Source of the DNA: an uncultured Anaerolineae bacterium
GTDB taxonomy: Bacteria > Chloroflexota > Anaerolineae > Aggregatilineales > Phototrophicaceae
Assembly: GCA_937944445.1 (NCBI GenBank)
Contig: CALDYP010000011.1
Coordinates: 1 to 64,000 of the forward strand
Length of the DNA: 64,000 nucleotides
Direction of reading: 5' to 3'
Shown: positions 9,436 to 18,004 of the stretch, in pieces
Position numbering within the stretch: the first letter of the stretch is position 1
How the letters are laid out: each line of letters starts with the position of its first letter
Translations under genes and position numbers: made by a program
The notes under the pieces: generated by a model
The model's database searches: none
The model's input: the letters and a program-made list of their open reading frames with translations, nothing else
What the model was told of the DNA's origin: nothing

Positions 9436-10220
9436 GCTCTCTCTCCGATTGTGGATGCCCGCCGACCTAGATAGGCCTCGATCACGCGTGGGTTGCTGCG
9501 CACGTCATCGGGCGTTCCTTCGGCGATCTTTTGACCATAGTCTAGCACAGCGATGTGCTCGCTGATGCCCATCACCACGCGCATATCGTGCTCGATCAAC
9601 ACGATGGTGATGCCCAACTCGTCGCGCACGCGGCGGAACAAGTTCATCGCGGCGGCGCTTTCCTGTGGGTTCATGCCTGCCGTCGGCTCGTCGAGCAGGA
9701 TCAACTGTGGCTCTGAGACGAGCGCACGGGCGATCTCAATGCGCCGTTGGTCGCCGTAGGGTAGGTTGCGGCTGACTTCGTTGGCTTTGTCTGCGATCCC
9801 CACAAACTTGAGCATTTCCATCGATTTTTTCAACACGTGCTGCTCTTGAGCGCGCATGCTTGGCGTGCGCAGCAGCGTTTCAACGATCGACAAGCGCAGG
9901 CGCGAGTGCATGCCCACCATGACATTTTCGACGACGGTCATGCTGGGGAACAAGCGGATGTTCTGGAAAGTGCGGCTGATCCCGGCTTTGTGAACTTGGT
10001 CAGGGCGTAAGCCGATCAGGGATTTGCCTGCGAAGGTGATGCTGCCGCTGTCAGGCTTGTAGATGCCCGTCAGCAGGTTGAACAAGGTGGTTTTGCCCGC
10101 GCCGTTGGGGCCGATGATCGCGCTGATGCTCCCTGCCTCGATGCTCGTTGTGACGTCGCGCACCGCGGCAATCCCACCAAACGATTTGACAAGCCCTTTG
10201 ACTTCAAGCAGTGCAGTCAT
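9432..10220 (-). CDS. livG: Branched-chain amino acid-type ABC transporter ATPase
   Basis: 262 residues, the larger ATPase of a liv system. Walker A GPNGAGKTT, the LivG-specific stretch GISRTFQNIRLFPSMTVVENVMVG, Walker B LILLDEPTAGMNPQE, and the C-terminal IAEGTPDDVRSNPRVIEAYLG are all present. AAGGAGC seven bases before the ATG supports the start. It lies 11 bp behind livM and overlaps livF. It works with LivF on the cytoplasmic face of the LivHM pore. Confidence 0.95.
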   Translation of the reverse strand: MTALLEVKGLVKSFGGIAAVRDVTTSIEAGSISAIIGPNGAGKTTLFNLLTGIYKPDSGSITFAGKSLIGLRPDQVHKAGISRTFQNIRLFPSMTVVENVMVGMHSRLRLSIVETLLRTPSMRAQEQHVLKKSMEMLKFVGIADKANEVSRNLPYGDQRRIEIARALVSEPQLILLDEPTAGMNPQESAAAMNLFRRVRDELGITIVLIEHDMRVVMGISEHIAVLDYGQKIAEGTPDDVRSNPRVIEAYLGRRASTIGERA

Positions 10221-10231
10221 GAATCAGCTCC

Positions 10232-11605
10232 TTAGGTGGCCGCCGCATTGGGTTCGCGGGATTCTTGTATTTCCATGCGGCGACGCTGTGCGGGCAGCAA
10301 GCCTTCCGGTCGGAAGATCATCATCAGCACCAGAATGAGACCGAAAATGAGCGGCTTGAAGCGCGTCGGCTCTAGTTCGGCGCTCAGGTTGGCCATGTTG
10401 AAGCCGAGAACTTCCGTGCCGGTGTTGCGCATCTGGTTGATTTGCAGGCCGATGTTCGTCAAGATGTGCAGCTCTAGCAGCTTGACGATGACAGCGCCGA
10501 CGACTACACCCTTTACGCCGCCCATCCCGCCGAGGATGACCATCGCAAGGATACTGATCGAAGCCAGCAGCAAGAAGCTGTTCGGGTCGATGAAGGACTG
10601 CTTGCCGCTGAACAGCACCCCCACCGCGCCGCCGAATGCCGCACCCAACGCAAAGGCGCGCAGCTTCATCCCCAGCAGCGGCACGCCCATCGCTTCTGCA
10701 GCAATCTCATCCTCGCGGATAGCCGTCCACGCGCGCCCGATCATCGAGTCTTCCAGCGTGCGACTGATATAGACGAAGAGCATCAGCAGCGCAATCGACA
10801 TGAGATAAACCATCAAGTTGTTTGAAACAACGTCAACACGATCTACTCTGAGTGATCGCACGTTGACGTCGAGGAAGGCAATCGTGTTGGCGGCAGTGGG
10901 GGTGAGCCATTGAGAGGGCACGGGGGCGATGTTGTTCAAACCCAGTGCGCCGTTCGTCCAGTTTACGGGGCGGTCAAGGCTGCGCGCCACCACGCGGATG
11001 ATCTCCCCGAAGCCCAGCGTCACGATGGCGAGGTAGTCCCCGCGCAAACGCAGCACGGGCACGCCCAGCACAATTGCCGCCAACCCCGCAACACCTGCCC
11101 CCAAGATCATCACAGGGATGATCTCGTTTGACGTGAGAATCAGGCCGTTTTGACGAAAAACGGTGTTGGCAGTGGACGTCAACATCCCCCACAGATACGC
11201 CCCAACTGCAAAGAACGCTGCGTAGCCGAGGTTAAGCAAACCGGCATAGCCTACGACCATATTGAGGCCAAGCGCGAGGCTCGCAAAAATGCAGATCTGG
11301 ATGACCACTTCCAGATACTCAGGGAAGTAGATGCCGATAATCGGCATAATCACCAGCAGCGCGATGCCAATCAGGATGCCGCGGTACAGCGCTTTGATCG
11401 GCAAAGACAGGAAGATCACAGGCGTGATCACAAATGCTGAGAATGTCACCATGCTGACGAGGTTGAACAAGGGATCGGTGCGCGGCACGACGAACAGCGA
11501 AAGTGTCACCAGTACGCCGTAGATGATTGCCATGATCGTTAAAACCACTGGGGATGTTAACGGTTCATACCACGGCCGAGATGAGGTCTGTGTGAGGGTC
11601 GTCAT
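10232..11605 (-). CDS. livM: Branched-chain amino acid-type ABC transporter permease LivM
   Basis: About 457 residues, polytopic. The core from residue about 110 carries the LivM signature VGYAGLLNLGYAAFFAVGAYLWG and the cytoplasmic coupling loop near MIGRAWTAIREDEIAAEAMG. The N-terminus is about 100 residues longer than in E. coli LivM and contains extra hydrophobic segments. The frame continues upstream to a TTG at 11611, but the ATG at 11605 with AAGGTG about nine bases before it is the better start; the livH stop lies directly before that TTG. Forms the permease with LivH. Confidence 0.93.
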   Translation of the reverse strand: MTTLTQTSSRPWYEPLTSPVVLTIMAIIYGVLVTLSLFVVPRTDPLFNLVSMVTFSAFVITPVIFLSLPIKALYRGILIGIALLVIMPIIGIYFPEYLEVVIQICIFASLALGLNMVVGYAGLLNLGYAAFFAVGAYLWGMLTSTANTVFRQNGLILTSNEIIPVMILGAGVAGLAAIVLGVPVLRLRGDYLAIVTLGFGEIIRVVARSLDRPVNWTNGALGLNNIAPVPSQWLTPTAANTIAFLDVNVRSLRVDRVDVVSNNLMVYLMSIALLMLFVYISRTLEDSMIGRAWTAIREDEIAAEAMGVPLLGMKLRAFALGAAFGGAVGVLFSGKQSFIDPNSFLLLASISILAMVILGGMGGVKGVVVGAVIVKLLELHILTNIGLQINQMRNTGTEVLGFNMANLSAELEPTRFKPLIFGLILVLMMIFRPEGLLPAQRRRMEIQESREPNAAAT

Positions 11606-11611
11606 GATCAA

Positions 11612-12796
11612 TTACACCTTCTCGTCGACTTTTTCGCCCAAAATGCCAGATGGGCGGAACAGCAGCATCAAAATCAGCACAAGAAACACGAACACATCCG
11701 TCCAGCGGAAGCCGAGGCCGATGCTATCGTAGAAGAACAAGAAGCCATTCAAGTAGGACTCGATCAGCCCGATGGTCAAGCCGCCGAGCAGCGCGCCGGT
11801 CAGGTTGCCGATGCCGCCCAGCACCGCAGCAATGAAAGCCTTCAACCCCGGGGTTACGCCCATGTAAGCGTTGACTGAGCCGGTGTTTAAACCGAACAGC
11901 GCCCCAGCCGCGCCGCCCAACGCGCCACCGATGAAGAACGTCAGCGCGATGAGCTGGTTGACGTTGACGCCGAGCAGGCCGGACATGGTCTGATCTTGCG
12001 ACACTGCGCGGATGGCACGCCCCCACTTTGTGCCGTTCACAAAGTAGTTGAGAGCCACCAGCATGATGATCGCGGCGATGATGATCAGCACAAAGGTAGG
12101 CCGCACCGACACGGGGTTCTCGCCGATGGTGAATCGAATGGGCGTGGTGTAAACCGCAATGTTCTTAGTCGGATAGACCAGATCGAACTGGGCACGGGTG
12201 ATCTGCATCGTTGCGCGCACCACGTCCTGTAGGATGAACGAGAGGCCAATGGCTGTAATCAGTGGGACGAGGCGCGGCGCGCGGCGCAGAGGGCGGTAGG
12301 CCACCCGTTCGACGATCACTGCCAACGTGCCGCTGATCAACATGGCGGTGAGAACCATGAAGGTGACCATCAGCGCGGGGTTCATATCTGCGAGGATGCC
12401 TGCTTCGTTTAAACGCATCGTCACCTCATAGCCGACGATCCCACCGACCATGAAGATTTCAGCATGCGCAAAGTTGATAAATTTAAGAACGCCGTACACC
12501 ATCGTGTAGCCCAGCGCGATCATCGCGTACAGAAAGCCGATGCTCACGCCGTTGATGATCCAACTGGCGAGCTGTCGACCGATGGCATCTGGGACGAACA
12601 CGCGGGAGTTGGGTGGGGGCAGGATGTAGGCGATCAAGTACACCGCAATCGTCAAAACGACGGTGGCCCCTAGGATAAACAGCAAAATTTGCCCAAGCGG
12701 GAACAAGATAAATCGGTAAAACCATGACTGGCGAAACTGCATCAGCGCAGAAATTTTGACTGGCTGTGGCTCGGTAATCACGCCCGGTGCGTTCAT
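11612..12796 (-). CDS. livH: Branched-chain amino acid-type ABC transporter permease LivH
   Basis: About 394 residues, polytopic. The family signature IALGYTMVYGVLKFINFAHAEIFMVGG is followed by the usual membrane segments and by GLKAFIAAVLGGIGNLTGALLGG. The first about 80 residues, with one extra hydrophobic segment and the periplasmic-looking stretch before SWIINGVSIGF, exceed the usual LivH length of about 300. A GTG at 12808 is in frame, but the ATG at 12796 has GTGGAG seven bases upstream and is preferred. A hairpin with a T-run lies between this gene and the binding-protein gene, so permease expression is probably lower than that of the binding protein. Confidence 0.93.
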   Translation of the reverse strand: MNAPGVITEPQPVKISALMQFRQSWFYRFILFPLGQILLFILGATVVLTIAVYLIAYILPPPNSRVFVPDAIGRQLASWIINGVSIGFLYAMIALGYTMVYGVLKFINFAHAEIFMVGGIVGYEVTMRLNEAGILADMNPALMVTFMVLTAMLISGTLAVIVERVAYRPLRRAPRLVPLITAIGLSFILQDVVRATMQITRAQFDLVYPTKNIAVYTTPIRFTIGENPVSVRPTFVLIIIAAIIMLVALNYFVNGTKWGRAIRAVSQDQTMSGLLGVNVNQLIALTFFIGGALGGAAGALFGLNTGSVNAYMGVTPGLKAFIAAVLGGIGNLTGALLGGLTIGLIESYLNGFLFFYDSIGLGFRWTDVFVFLVLILMLLFRPSGILGEKVDEKV

Positions 12797-12816
12797 GTAT
12801 GGCTCCACTTGTTCAG

Positions 12817-12851
12817 AAAAAACTGGCGGATGGGCAAGCCCGATCCGCCAG
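12817..12851 (-). terminator. Attenuator-like intrinsic terminator after the binding-protein gene
   Basis: Read on the minus strand, CTGGCGGAT pairs with ATCCGCCAG (perfect 9-bp stem, with a further GGGC/GCCC inner pairing) and six T follow. It lies 17 bp after the stop of the binding-protein gene and 20 bp before livH. In this position it would end most transcripts after the binding protein, with read-through supplying the permease and ATPases. Confidence 0.8.
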
Positions 12852-12868
12852 TGGTGAACCTGTTGCGA

Positions 12869-14500
12869 TTATTCAGTGGGTGGCAGCAGCACAGCGTCAA
12901 TCACGTGAATTACGCCGTTGGAAGCCTCAACGTCGGCTAGGATGACGTTCGCGCCGTTGACCGTCACACCCGACTCGCTGACGACGATGCTCAGCTCTGG
13001 CCCAAGCAGGGTCGGAACCATCATCGTGCTGAGGTCGCTGGAGAAAACTGAGCCTTCCACGACGTGGTACAGCAGGACGTTGGTCAACAGCTCGGTGTCG
13101 GCCAGCAGGGCGGCAGCGTCGCCACCGAGGGCCTCAATCGCGGCCAAGAAGGCCTCATCAGTGGGGGCGAAAACGGTGATGTTGCTGTCGGGGTCGGCCA
13201 GCGCTTCCAAAATGGCCGGATCGGCCGCCGCGACGACCGTCAGCAGCAGGGTGAACTCAGGCTCGTCGCCTGAGGCGAGGTCAGAGACGATGCTGGCGAT
13301 GCTGCTCAGCGCTGGCTCAACGGTGGTGAGCGGTGAGGGCAGTTCGACGATGCCGATGACCTCTTTCGTCTCATCGTAGGTGGCGGGGTCACCGCTGCGG
13401 ACTTCCAACACGTAGTAGGTGGCGAAGGTGCGGTCACCGTTGGCGTCGAAGCTGATCGGGCCGGTGAGGCCTTCATATTCGACCTCGCGCACGGCAGCAG
13501 CGACCGCAGCGCGGGTGGGCATCATGCCGCCAGCGTCTTGGATAGCCTTTTCGATGGCCAACAGCAGAACAGCCGTCGCGTCGTAGGCTTCCGTGGCGTA
13601 GGTGATCGGCGGGCCGCCGAAGGCTTCGGTGTAATCAGCGATGAACTGGGCCGCGTTCGGGAAGAGGCTGGCCGGGCCAGCGGTCGAGGTCAGCAGCGTG
13701 CCGATGCCGGCTTCACCCGCGAGGGCGGCGAATTCAGTGCTGTCGGAGCCGTCACCGCTGAGGTAGATGCCGTCGAAGCCGGCTGCGCGCGCCTGATTGA
13801 TGAACACGCCCGTCTGGTTGAAGATGCCGCCGAAGAAGATCGCATCGGGGTTGAGCGAGACGATCGGGGTGATAATGCTGTCGAAGTTGGCGGTTTCAGC
13901 CGTGCCTTGACGCCCCAACACCTCAATGCCAAGCTCGAGCGCTTTTTGCTCGAAGAAGTCCGCTAGACCGACGCCGTAGGCCGTCGTGTCGTCGAGGATG
14001 AACACGCTCGTTACGCCACGGTCGAAGGCGAACTGGGCGGCCGTCGGGCCTTGGAAGTCGTCACGACCGCAGATGCGGTTGACGTTGGGCAGGCCGCGAT
14101 CAGTCACGACGGGGTTCGTGTTGGAGGGCGAGACCATCACCAAGTCAGCAGTGGCGTAGACTTCGCTAGAAGGGATGGCGACGCCGCTGTTGAGGTGGCC
14201 AATTACGCCGAGGATAGCCGCGTCTGCGATGATCTGCTGAGCGTTGGAGACGCCGATGTCAGGCAGCGCTTGATCGTCGAACGGAACGTACTGGATGGTG
14301 AAGCCGAGGGCTTCAATCGGGCCGCTGAGCTGACGGATGGCCAGCTCTGTGCCGTTGCGGATGCCGATGCCGAGCGCCGACTGCGGGCCAGACAGCGGGC
14401 TTTGCGATGCAATCTTGATGACATTGTCTTGGGCACTCGCAGCCGAGAACCCAAGCGCGCCCATAGCAAGTGCAGCAAACAACAAACCTATTTTTCGCAT
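12869..14500 (-). CDS. LivK-type substrate-binding protein fused to a C-terminal fasciclin (FAS1) domain
   Basis: 543 residues. A signal peptide covers residues 1-23 (cut after ASA). Residues about 27-375 form a type I periplasmic-binding fold with IKIASQSPLSGPQSALGIGI, the ligand-contact SPSNTNP and RICGRDDFQGP. A FAS1 domain fills residues about 395-541: its H1 box is NITVFAPTDEAFLAA, the YH motif is LLYHVVEG, and the H2-like end is ANGVIHVIDAVLLP with N instead of the usual D. No lipobox is seen, which is odd for a monoderm binding protein; the FAS1 domain, a known adhesion fold, may hold it at the surface (inference). AGGAG precedes the ATG by eight bases. It is the first gene of the liv operon and should set the ligand, most likely branched-chain amino acids or related amides. 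Confidence 0.9.
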   Translation of the reverse strand: MRKIGLLFAALAMGALGFSAASAQDNVIKIASQSPLSGPQSALGIGIRNGTELAIRQLSGPIEALGFTIQYVPFDDQALPDIGVSNAQQIIADAAILGVIGHLNSGVAIPSSEVYATADLVMVSPSNTNPVVTDRGLPNVNRICGRDDFQGPTAAQFAFDRGVTSVFILDDTTAYGVGLADFFEQKALELGIEVLGRQGTAETANFDSIITPIVSLNPDAIFFGGIFNQTGVFINQARAAGFDGIYLSGDGSDSTEFAALAGEAGIGTLLTSTAGPASLFPNAAQFIADYTEAFGGPPITYATEAYDATAVLLLAIEKAIQDAGGMMPTRAAVAAAVREVEYEGLTGPISFDANGDRTFATYYVLEVRSGDPATYDETKEVIGIVELPSPLTTVEPALSSIASIVSDLASGDEPEFTLLLTVVAAADPAILEALADPDSNITVFAPTDEAFLAAIEALGGDAAALLADTELLTNVLLYHVVEGSVFSSDLSTMMVPTLLGPELSIVVSESGVTVNGANVILADVEASNGVIHVIDAVLLPPTE

Positions 14501-14534
14501 TTTTTCATCTCCTAACTAAACTGTGACATGAGTG

Positions 14535-14562
14535 AGCATACCCAAGCCGTGCTATGATTGAA
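14535..14562 (-). promoter_or_regulatory. Possible promoter of the liv operon
   Basis: On the minus strand, TTCAAT (14557-14562) and TATGCT (14535-14540) are 16 bp apart, about 35 bp before the binding-protein ATG. The match to sigma-70 boxes is moderate. On the other strand TTGAGT (14576-14581), 18 bp, TATATC (14600-14605) could serve the EamA gene. Both are weak calls in the 175-bp divergent gap. Confidence 0.3.
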
Positions 14563-14675
14563 CAGCTAGCAACCCTTGAGTGCCACTAATATTCGTGAGT
14601 ATATCGTGTCGCTAAATGTTCGCAAGCATTACAAGATGAAAAGTTGCACATAAAATTCAGGAGTTTTGCACAAAA

Positions 14676-15599
14676 ATGATGCTTCGCGGAGCGATTTATG
14701 GCATCACAGCGAGCGCTATTTGGGGTGGGATGTATGTGGTATCGGATGTCGTGTTGGAGACGATCCCCCCTTTCACGCTGCTCACCATTCGCCTGATCTT
14801 AGGCTGTTTGGCGCTGCTGCCATTTGTTGTGCTCTCTCAGAAAATGCCACGCCTCACACCGCGCGACTGGCTGCGCTTGATGGGCGTAGGAGTGATCGGC
14901 TTCGGTGTGAGCCTCGGCGCGCAGTTTGTCGGCACAGATATTTCTACTGCAATGAATGGAACTCTCATCACCAGTGCATCCCCCGCTTTTATCGTGTTGT
15001 TCGGCGTGGCGCTGCTGCGGGAGCCGCTAACTGCTGCGCGTTTTGCAGCGGTCAGCTTGGCCACGTTAGGCGTGATCGTCATCGTGAATCCTGCATCAGT
15101 CTCGCTGGGCGTAGACACGGCGCTGGGTGATTTGGCGTTGGCGGTGGCTGCGCTCACGTGGGGGTTGTACAGCGTCTTGGTGCGCATGGTGAGCCGTCAA
15201 GTGGACACGTTGGTCGTCACACTCGTGGCGTTCGTCGGTGGGTTGTGTTTCACTGTGCCGGCGAGTTGGGTAGAGCTGCAAACGCGCTCAATCGGTGAGA
15301 TCACAATGGTCACGGTCTTGGGGGTGTTGTATCTAGGCGTGGTGTCCACTGCGGCGGCCATGTGGCTGTGGAACCGGTCGTTTGCGCTCGTCCCGGCGGC
15401 TACGGCGTCCCTGTTTTTTTTCGCGCAGCCCTTAGTTGGCGCGCTGCTGAGCGTGATCTTGCTGGGGCAAGCCATGACCCCTGCGTTGTGGTTGGGGGCG
15501 TTGTTGATCGTGCTAGGGGTGCTGTTGGCGATCGTCGGCGTTCCCGGCGAGGTATCACGTAGGTTTATGAACGTTTTGCGTTACAATGCGGACAAATAG
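14676..15599 (+). CDS. EamA-family drug/metabolite transporter
   Basis: 307 residues with about ten hydrophobic segments arranged as two EamA repeats (residues about 5-135 and 150-290). Typical repeat signatures are SAIWGGMYVVSDVVLE, PAFIVLFGVALLREPLT and AQPLVGALLSVILLGQAMT. The family moves small molecules such as amino acids, nucleotide sugars or metabolites across the cytoplasmic membrane; the substrate cannot be predicted. AGGAG lies 12 bases before the first ATG. The gene is divergent from the liv operon and 49 bp before rpe, so it may be the first gene of that plus-strand run. Confidence 0.9.
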   Translation: MMLRGAIYGITASAIWGGMYVVSDVVLETIPPFTLLTIRLILGCLALLPFVVLSQKMPRLTPRDWLRLMGVGVIGFGVSLGAQFVGTDISTAMNGTLITSASPAFIVLFGVALLREPLTAARFAAVSLATLGVIVIVNPASVSLGVDTALGDLALAVAALTWGLYSVLVRMVSRQVDTLVVTLVAFVGGLCFTVPASWVELQTRSIGEITMVTVLGVLYLGVVSTAAAMWLWNRSFALVPAATASLFFFAQPLVGALLSVILLGQAMTPALWLGALLIVLGVLLAIVGVPGEVSRRFMNVLRYNADK

Positions 15600-15648
15600 T
15601 TGTTACTAAACGTATCTGCGCAATAATTCTTGGGGAAGGAAGCTAGAG

Positions 15649-16329
15649 GTGGGGATTCAGAACATTCAGATCGCGCCGTCGCTGCTGGCAGCAGACTTTG
15701 CGCGCTTGCAAGAGGAAATTCAGACAGTCGAAGCGGGCGGCGCTAACCTGCTTCATATTGACGTGATGGATGGTCGCTTCGTCCCCAATATTTCGATGGG
15801 GGTTGTCGTCGTAGAGGCGGTGCGCCGTGTGACCAAGCTGCCGCTGGATGTACACCTCATGATCGTCGAGCCAGAACGGTATGTGCAGGCGTTTGCAGCG
15901 GCCGGCGCGAACATGATCAGCGTGCATTACGAGGCTAGCCCGAACCTGCACCGCACGCTGCAGATGATCGGTGATGCTGGCGCACGAGTCGGCTTAGCCT
16001 TGAACCCGCACACCTCCGCAGAGATGGCACGTGAAGTGATCGATCTAGTGGATTACGTCAACGTGATGACCGTCAACCCCGGGTTTGGTGGGCAGCAGTT
16101 CCTGCCGACGATGCTGCCGAAGATGGCCCGCCTGCTGGCGATGTCCAATGAGCAGGGGCGTCAGATCGACATCGAGGTAGATGGCGGCATCACTGAAGAG
16201 ACGATTGTCGCCGCAGTGGAGGCGGGCGCTAATATCATTGTGGCGGGAACGGTGATCTTTCAGCACCCCCATGGGGCAGCCGCTGGGGTTGCTGCGCTGC
16301 GCACTCGGTTGCAGCTTGAAATGGACTAG
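15649..16329 (+). CDS. rpe: Ribulose-phosphate 3-epimerase
   Basis: 226 residues, full length. The TIM-barrel motifs of Rpe are complete: IAPSLLAADF, LHIDVMDGRFVPN (metal-binding H and catalytic D), DVHLMI, VNPGFGGQ, and EVDGGI (second catalytic D). It interconverts ribulose 5-phosphate and xylulose 5-phosphate in the pentose phosphate pathway. The start is a GTG preceded by GGAAGG. The next gene is fakA; rpe upstream of a fakA/recG block resembles the Firmicutes order. Confidence 0.96.
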   Translation: MGIQNIQIAPSLLAADFARLQEEIQTVEAGGANLLHIDVMDGRFVPNISMGVVVVEAVRRVTKLPLDVHLMIVEPERYVQAFAAAGANMISVHYEASPNLHRTLQMIGDAGARVGLALNPHTSAEMAREVIDLVDYVNVMTVNPGFGGQQFLPTMLPKMARLLAMSNEQGRQIDIEVDGGITEETIVAAVEAGANIIVAGTVIFQHPHGAAAGVAALRTRLQLEMD

Positions 16330-16372
16330 TTCGGCGTTGAGCCGCAGCTAAGCTTAAGGAGAGTAAGAAGCG

Positions 16373-18001
16373 ATGATTGCTTCCACCGCGCGAGTCTGTG
16401 ATGGACTGTTGTTCACTATTTGCATTCGTGCAGCGCTTATGTGGCTAGAACAGCACCGCGACGCCGTCAACGCCATGAACGTATTCCCCGTCCCAGATGG
16501 CGACACGGGCACGAACATGTGGCACACGTTGGAGAGCGCCGCGGCTGCCATCCAGCAGTTAGACACACGTCACATCGGGCAGGTGAGCGATGCGCTGGCA
16601 CGTGGGGCGCTGCGCGGGGCGCGCGGCAACAGCGGCACGATCTTGTCGATGCTGCTGCGCGGATTCGCCGACGGGCTGAACGGTGTGGAGGTCATGGATG
16701 CGGAGGGGTTTCTGCGCGCGTGTCAGTCGGCTGTGAACTACGCTTACGAGACGGTGCGCGCGGTGATGCCGCCTGTTGAGGGCACGATCCTGACGGTGGC
16801 GTATGCAGCAGCAGAGGCGATCGCTCGACACACTGACCTTGACTTGTATGACTTGTACGCTTTATTCGTGCGTGAGGCACGCCAAGCTTTGATGACGACC
16901 CCTGACCTGCTGCCAGTGCTGCGCCAAGCAGGTGTCGTTGACTCTGGGGGGTATGGTCTGGTGCTCATCTTGGAGGGGGTGCTGCGCTTTCTAGATGGCG
17001 AACCGTTAAGGCAAGCCGATCTCGCAGGGCTGCCTGCCCTTACGATCCTTTCCGCCCCTGAACAATCAGAAGAATACGGTTACGACGTGCAGTTCTTGAT
17101 GATTGGGGACAATCTGCCGCTGGAGCAAATTCGGCGTGACATCAGCGCGATGGGTTGGTCACCGTTGGTGGATGGGGATGGGTCGCTGATCAAGGTGCAC
17201 GTGCACGTCGAGAACCCGGCTGTGCCGTTGGACTATGCGGTGCGTTTGGGCGCGCAGCTAGATGATGTTGTGGTCGAAAACATGCAGCGCCAAGCGCTGG
17301 CTTATCAGAATCGCTCGCGGTCGCAAGAACTGACAGTGATTGAAGGGGTCGGCGTGGTGGCGGTTGCGGCAGGCGAGGGCTTGCGACAGGTCATGCTGGA
17401 ATACGGCGCGGATGAAGTGATCGCAGGCGGCCAGACGATGAACCCGCCCGTTGCGGATTTCGTGGCGGCAGCACGGCGCATTCGGTATCGCAATGTGATC
17501 TTTTTGCCCAACAATCGCAATTTGATTTTGACCGCGGAGCAAGCTGCCGCGCTGCTGCCCGATCAGCAGGTTCACGTTGTGCAAACCAAGTCCATCCCGC
17601 AGGGGATGGCAGCGCTGCTGGCCTATCTAGACGTGCGAGAGCAGCCTGTAGTAAATATGTTGGAGCGGATGACGTCTGCCGTTCATGTGGTGACGACGCT
17701 AGAGGTTACCACTGCATCGCGCGATGTGGCGCAGAGCGGCATCCAAAAAGGGGAGTGGCTGGGCTTGAAGAACGGCACGCCAGTCGCTCATGGCGCGGAT
17801 CTCGCGTCGGTGACGCTGGCGCTGCTGGCCGATGCCGAAGCTGACCAGCATGAGCTGCTCACAGTGTTCGTTGGCAGCGAGCTGGCCGATGAACAGGCGG
17901 ATGCCCTGCGCGCACAGATGGCCAAGCAGTACCCTCATCTCACGATTGAATGGTTGAACGGCGGCCAGCCGCTTTATCCACTGCTGATGAGTCTAGAATA
18001 G
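16373..18001 (+). CDS. fakA: Fatty acid kinase ATP-binding subunit FakA (DhaL + DegV-like, YloV family)
   Basis: 542 residues, normal for FakA. The N-terminal DhaL domain has NVFPVPDGDTGTNM, whose aspartates bind Mg-ATP, and RGARGNSGTILSMLL. The middle and C-terminal parts include FLPNNRNLILTAEQA and LTVFVGSELADEQAD. In Firmicutes, FakA phosphorylates a fatty acid held by a FakB partner, making acyl-phosphate for phospholipid synthesis by PlsX/PlsY. Two DegV/FakB genes follow directly (3 bp gap and then an overlap), which makes the assignment strong. AAGGAG lies 11 bases before the ATG. Confidence 0.92.
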   Translation: MIASTARVCDGLLFTICIRAALMWLEQHRDAVNAMNVFPVPDGDTGTNMWHTLESAAAAIQQLDTRHIGQVSDALARGALRGARGNSGTILSMLLRGFADGLNGVEVMDAEGFLRACQSAVNYAYETVRAVMPPVEGTILTVAYAAAEAIARHTDLDLYDLYALFVREARQALMTTPDLLPVLRQAGVVDSGGYGLVLILEGVLRFLDGEPLRQADLAGLPALTILSAPEQSEEYGYDVQFLMIGDNLPLEQIRRDISAMGWSPLVDGDGSLIKVHVHVENPAVPLDYAVRLGAQLDDVVVENMQRQALAYQNRSRSQELTVIEGVGVVAVAAGEGLRQVMLEYGADEVIAGGQTMNPPVADFVAAARRIRYRNVIFLPNNRNLILTAEQAAALLPDQQVHVVQTKSIPQGMAALLAYLDVREQPVVNMLERMTSAVHVVTTLEVTTASRDVAQSGIQKGEWLGLKNGTPVAHGADLASVTLALLADAEADQHELLTVFVGSELADEQADALRAQMAKQYPHLTIEWLNGGQPLYPLLMSLE

Positions 18002-18004
18002 TTC

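Noticed and set aside
14629-14656. TTACAA-N16-TAAAAT as EamA promoter
   Set aside because: The start point would fall on or after the AGGAG ribosome-binding site, leaving no usable leader.
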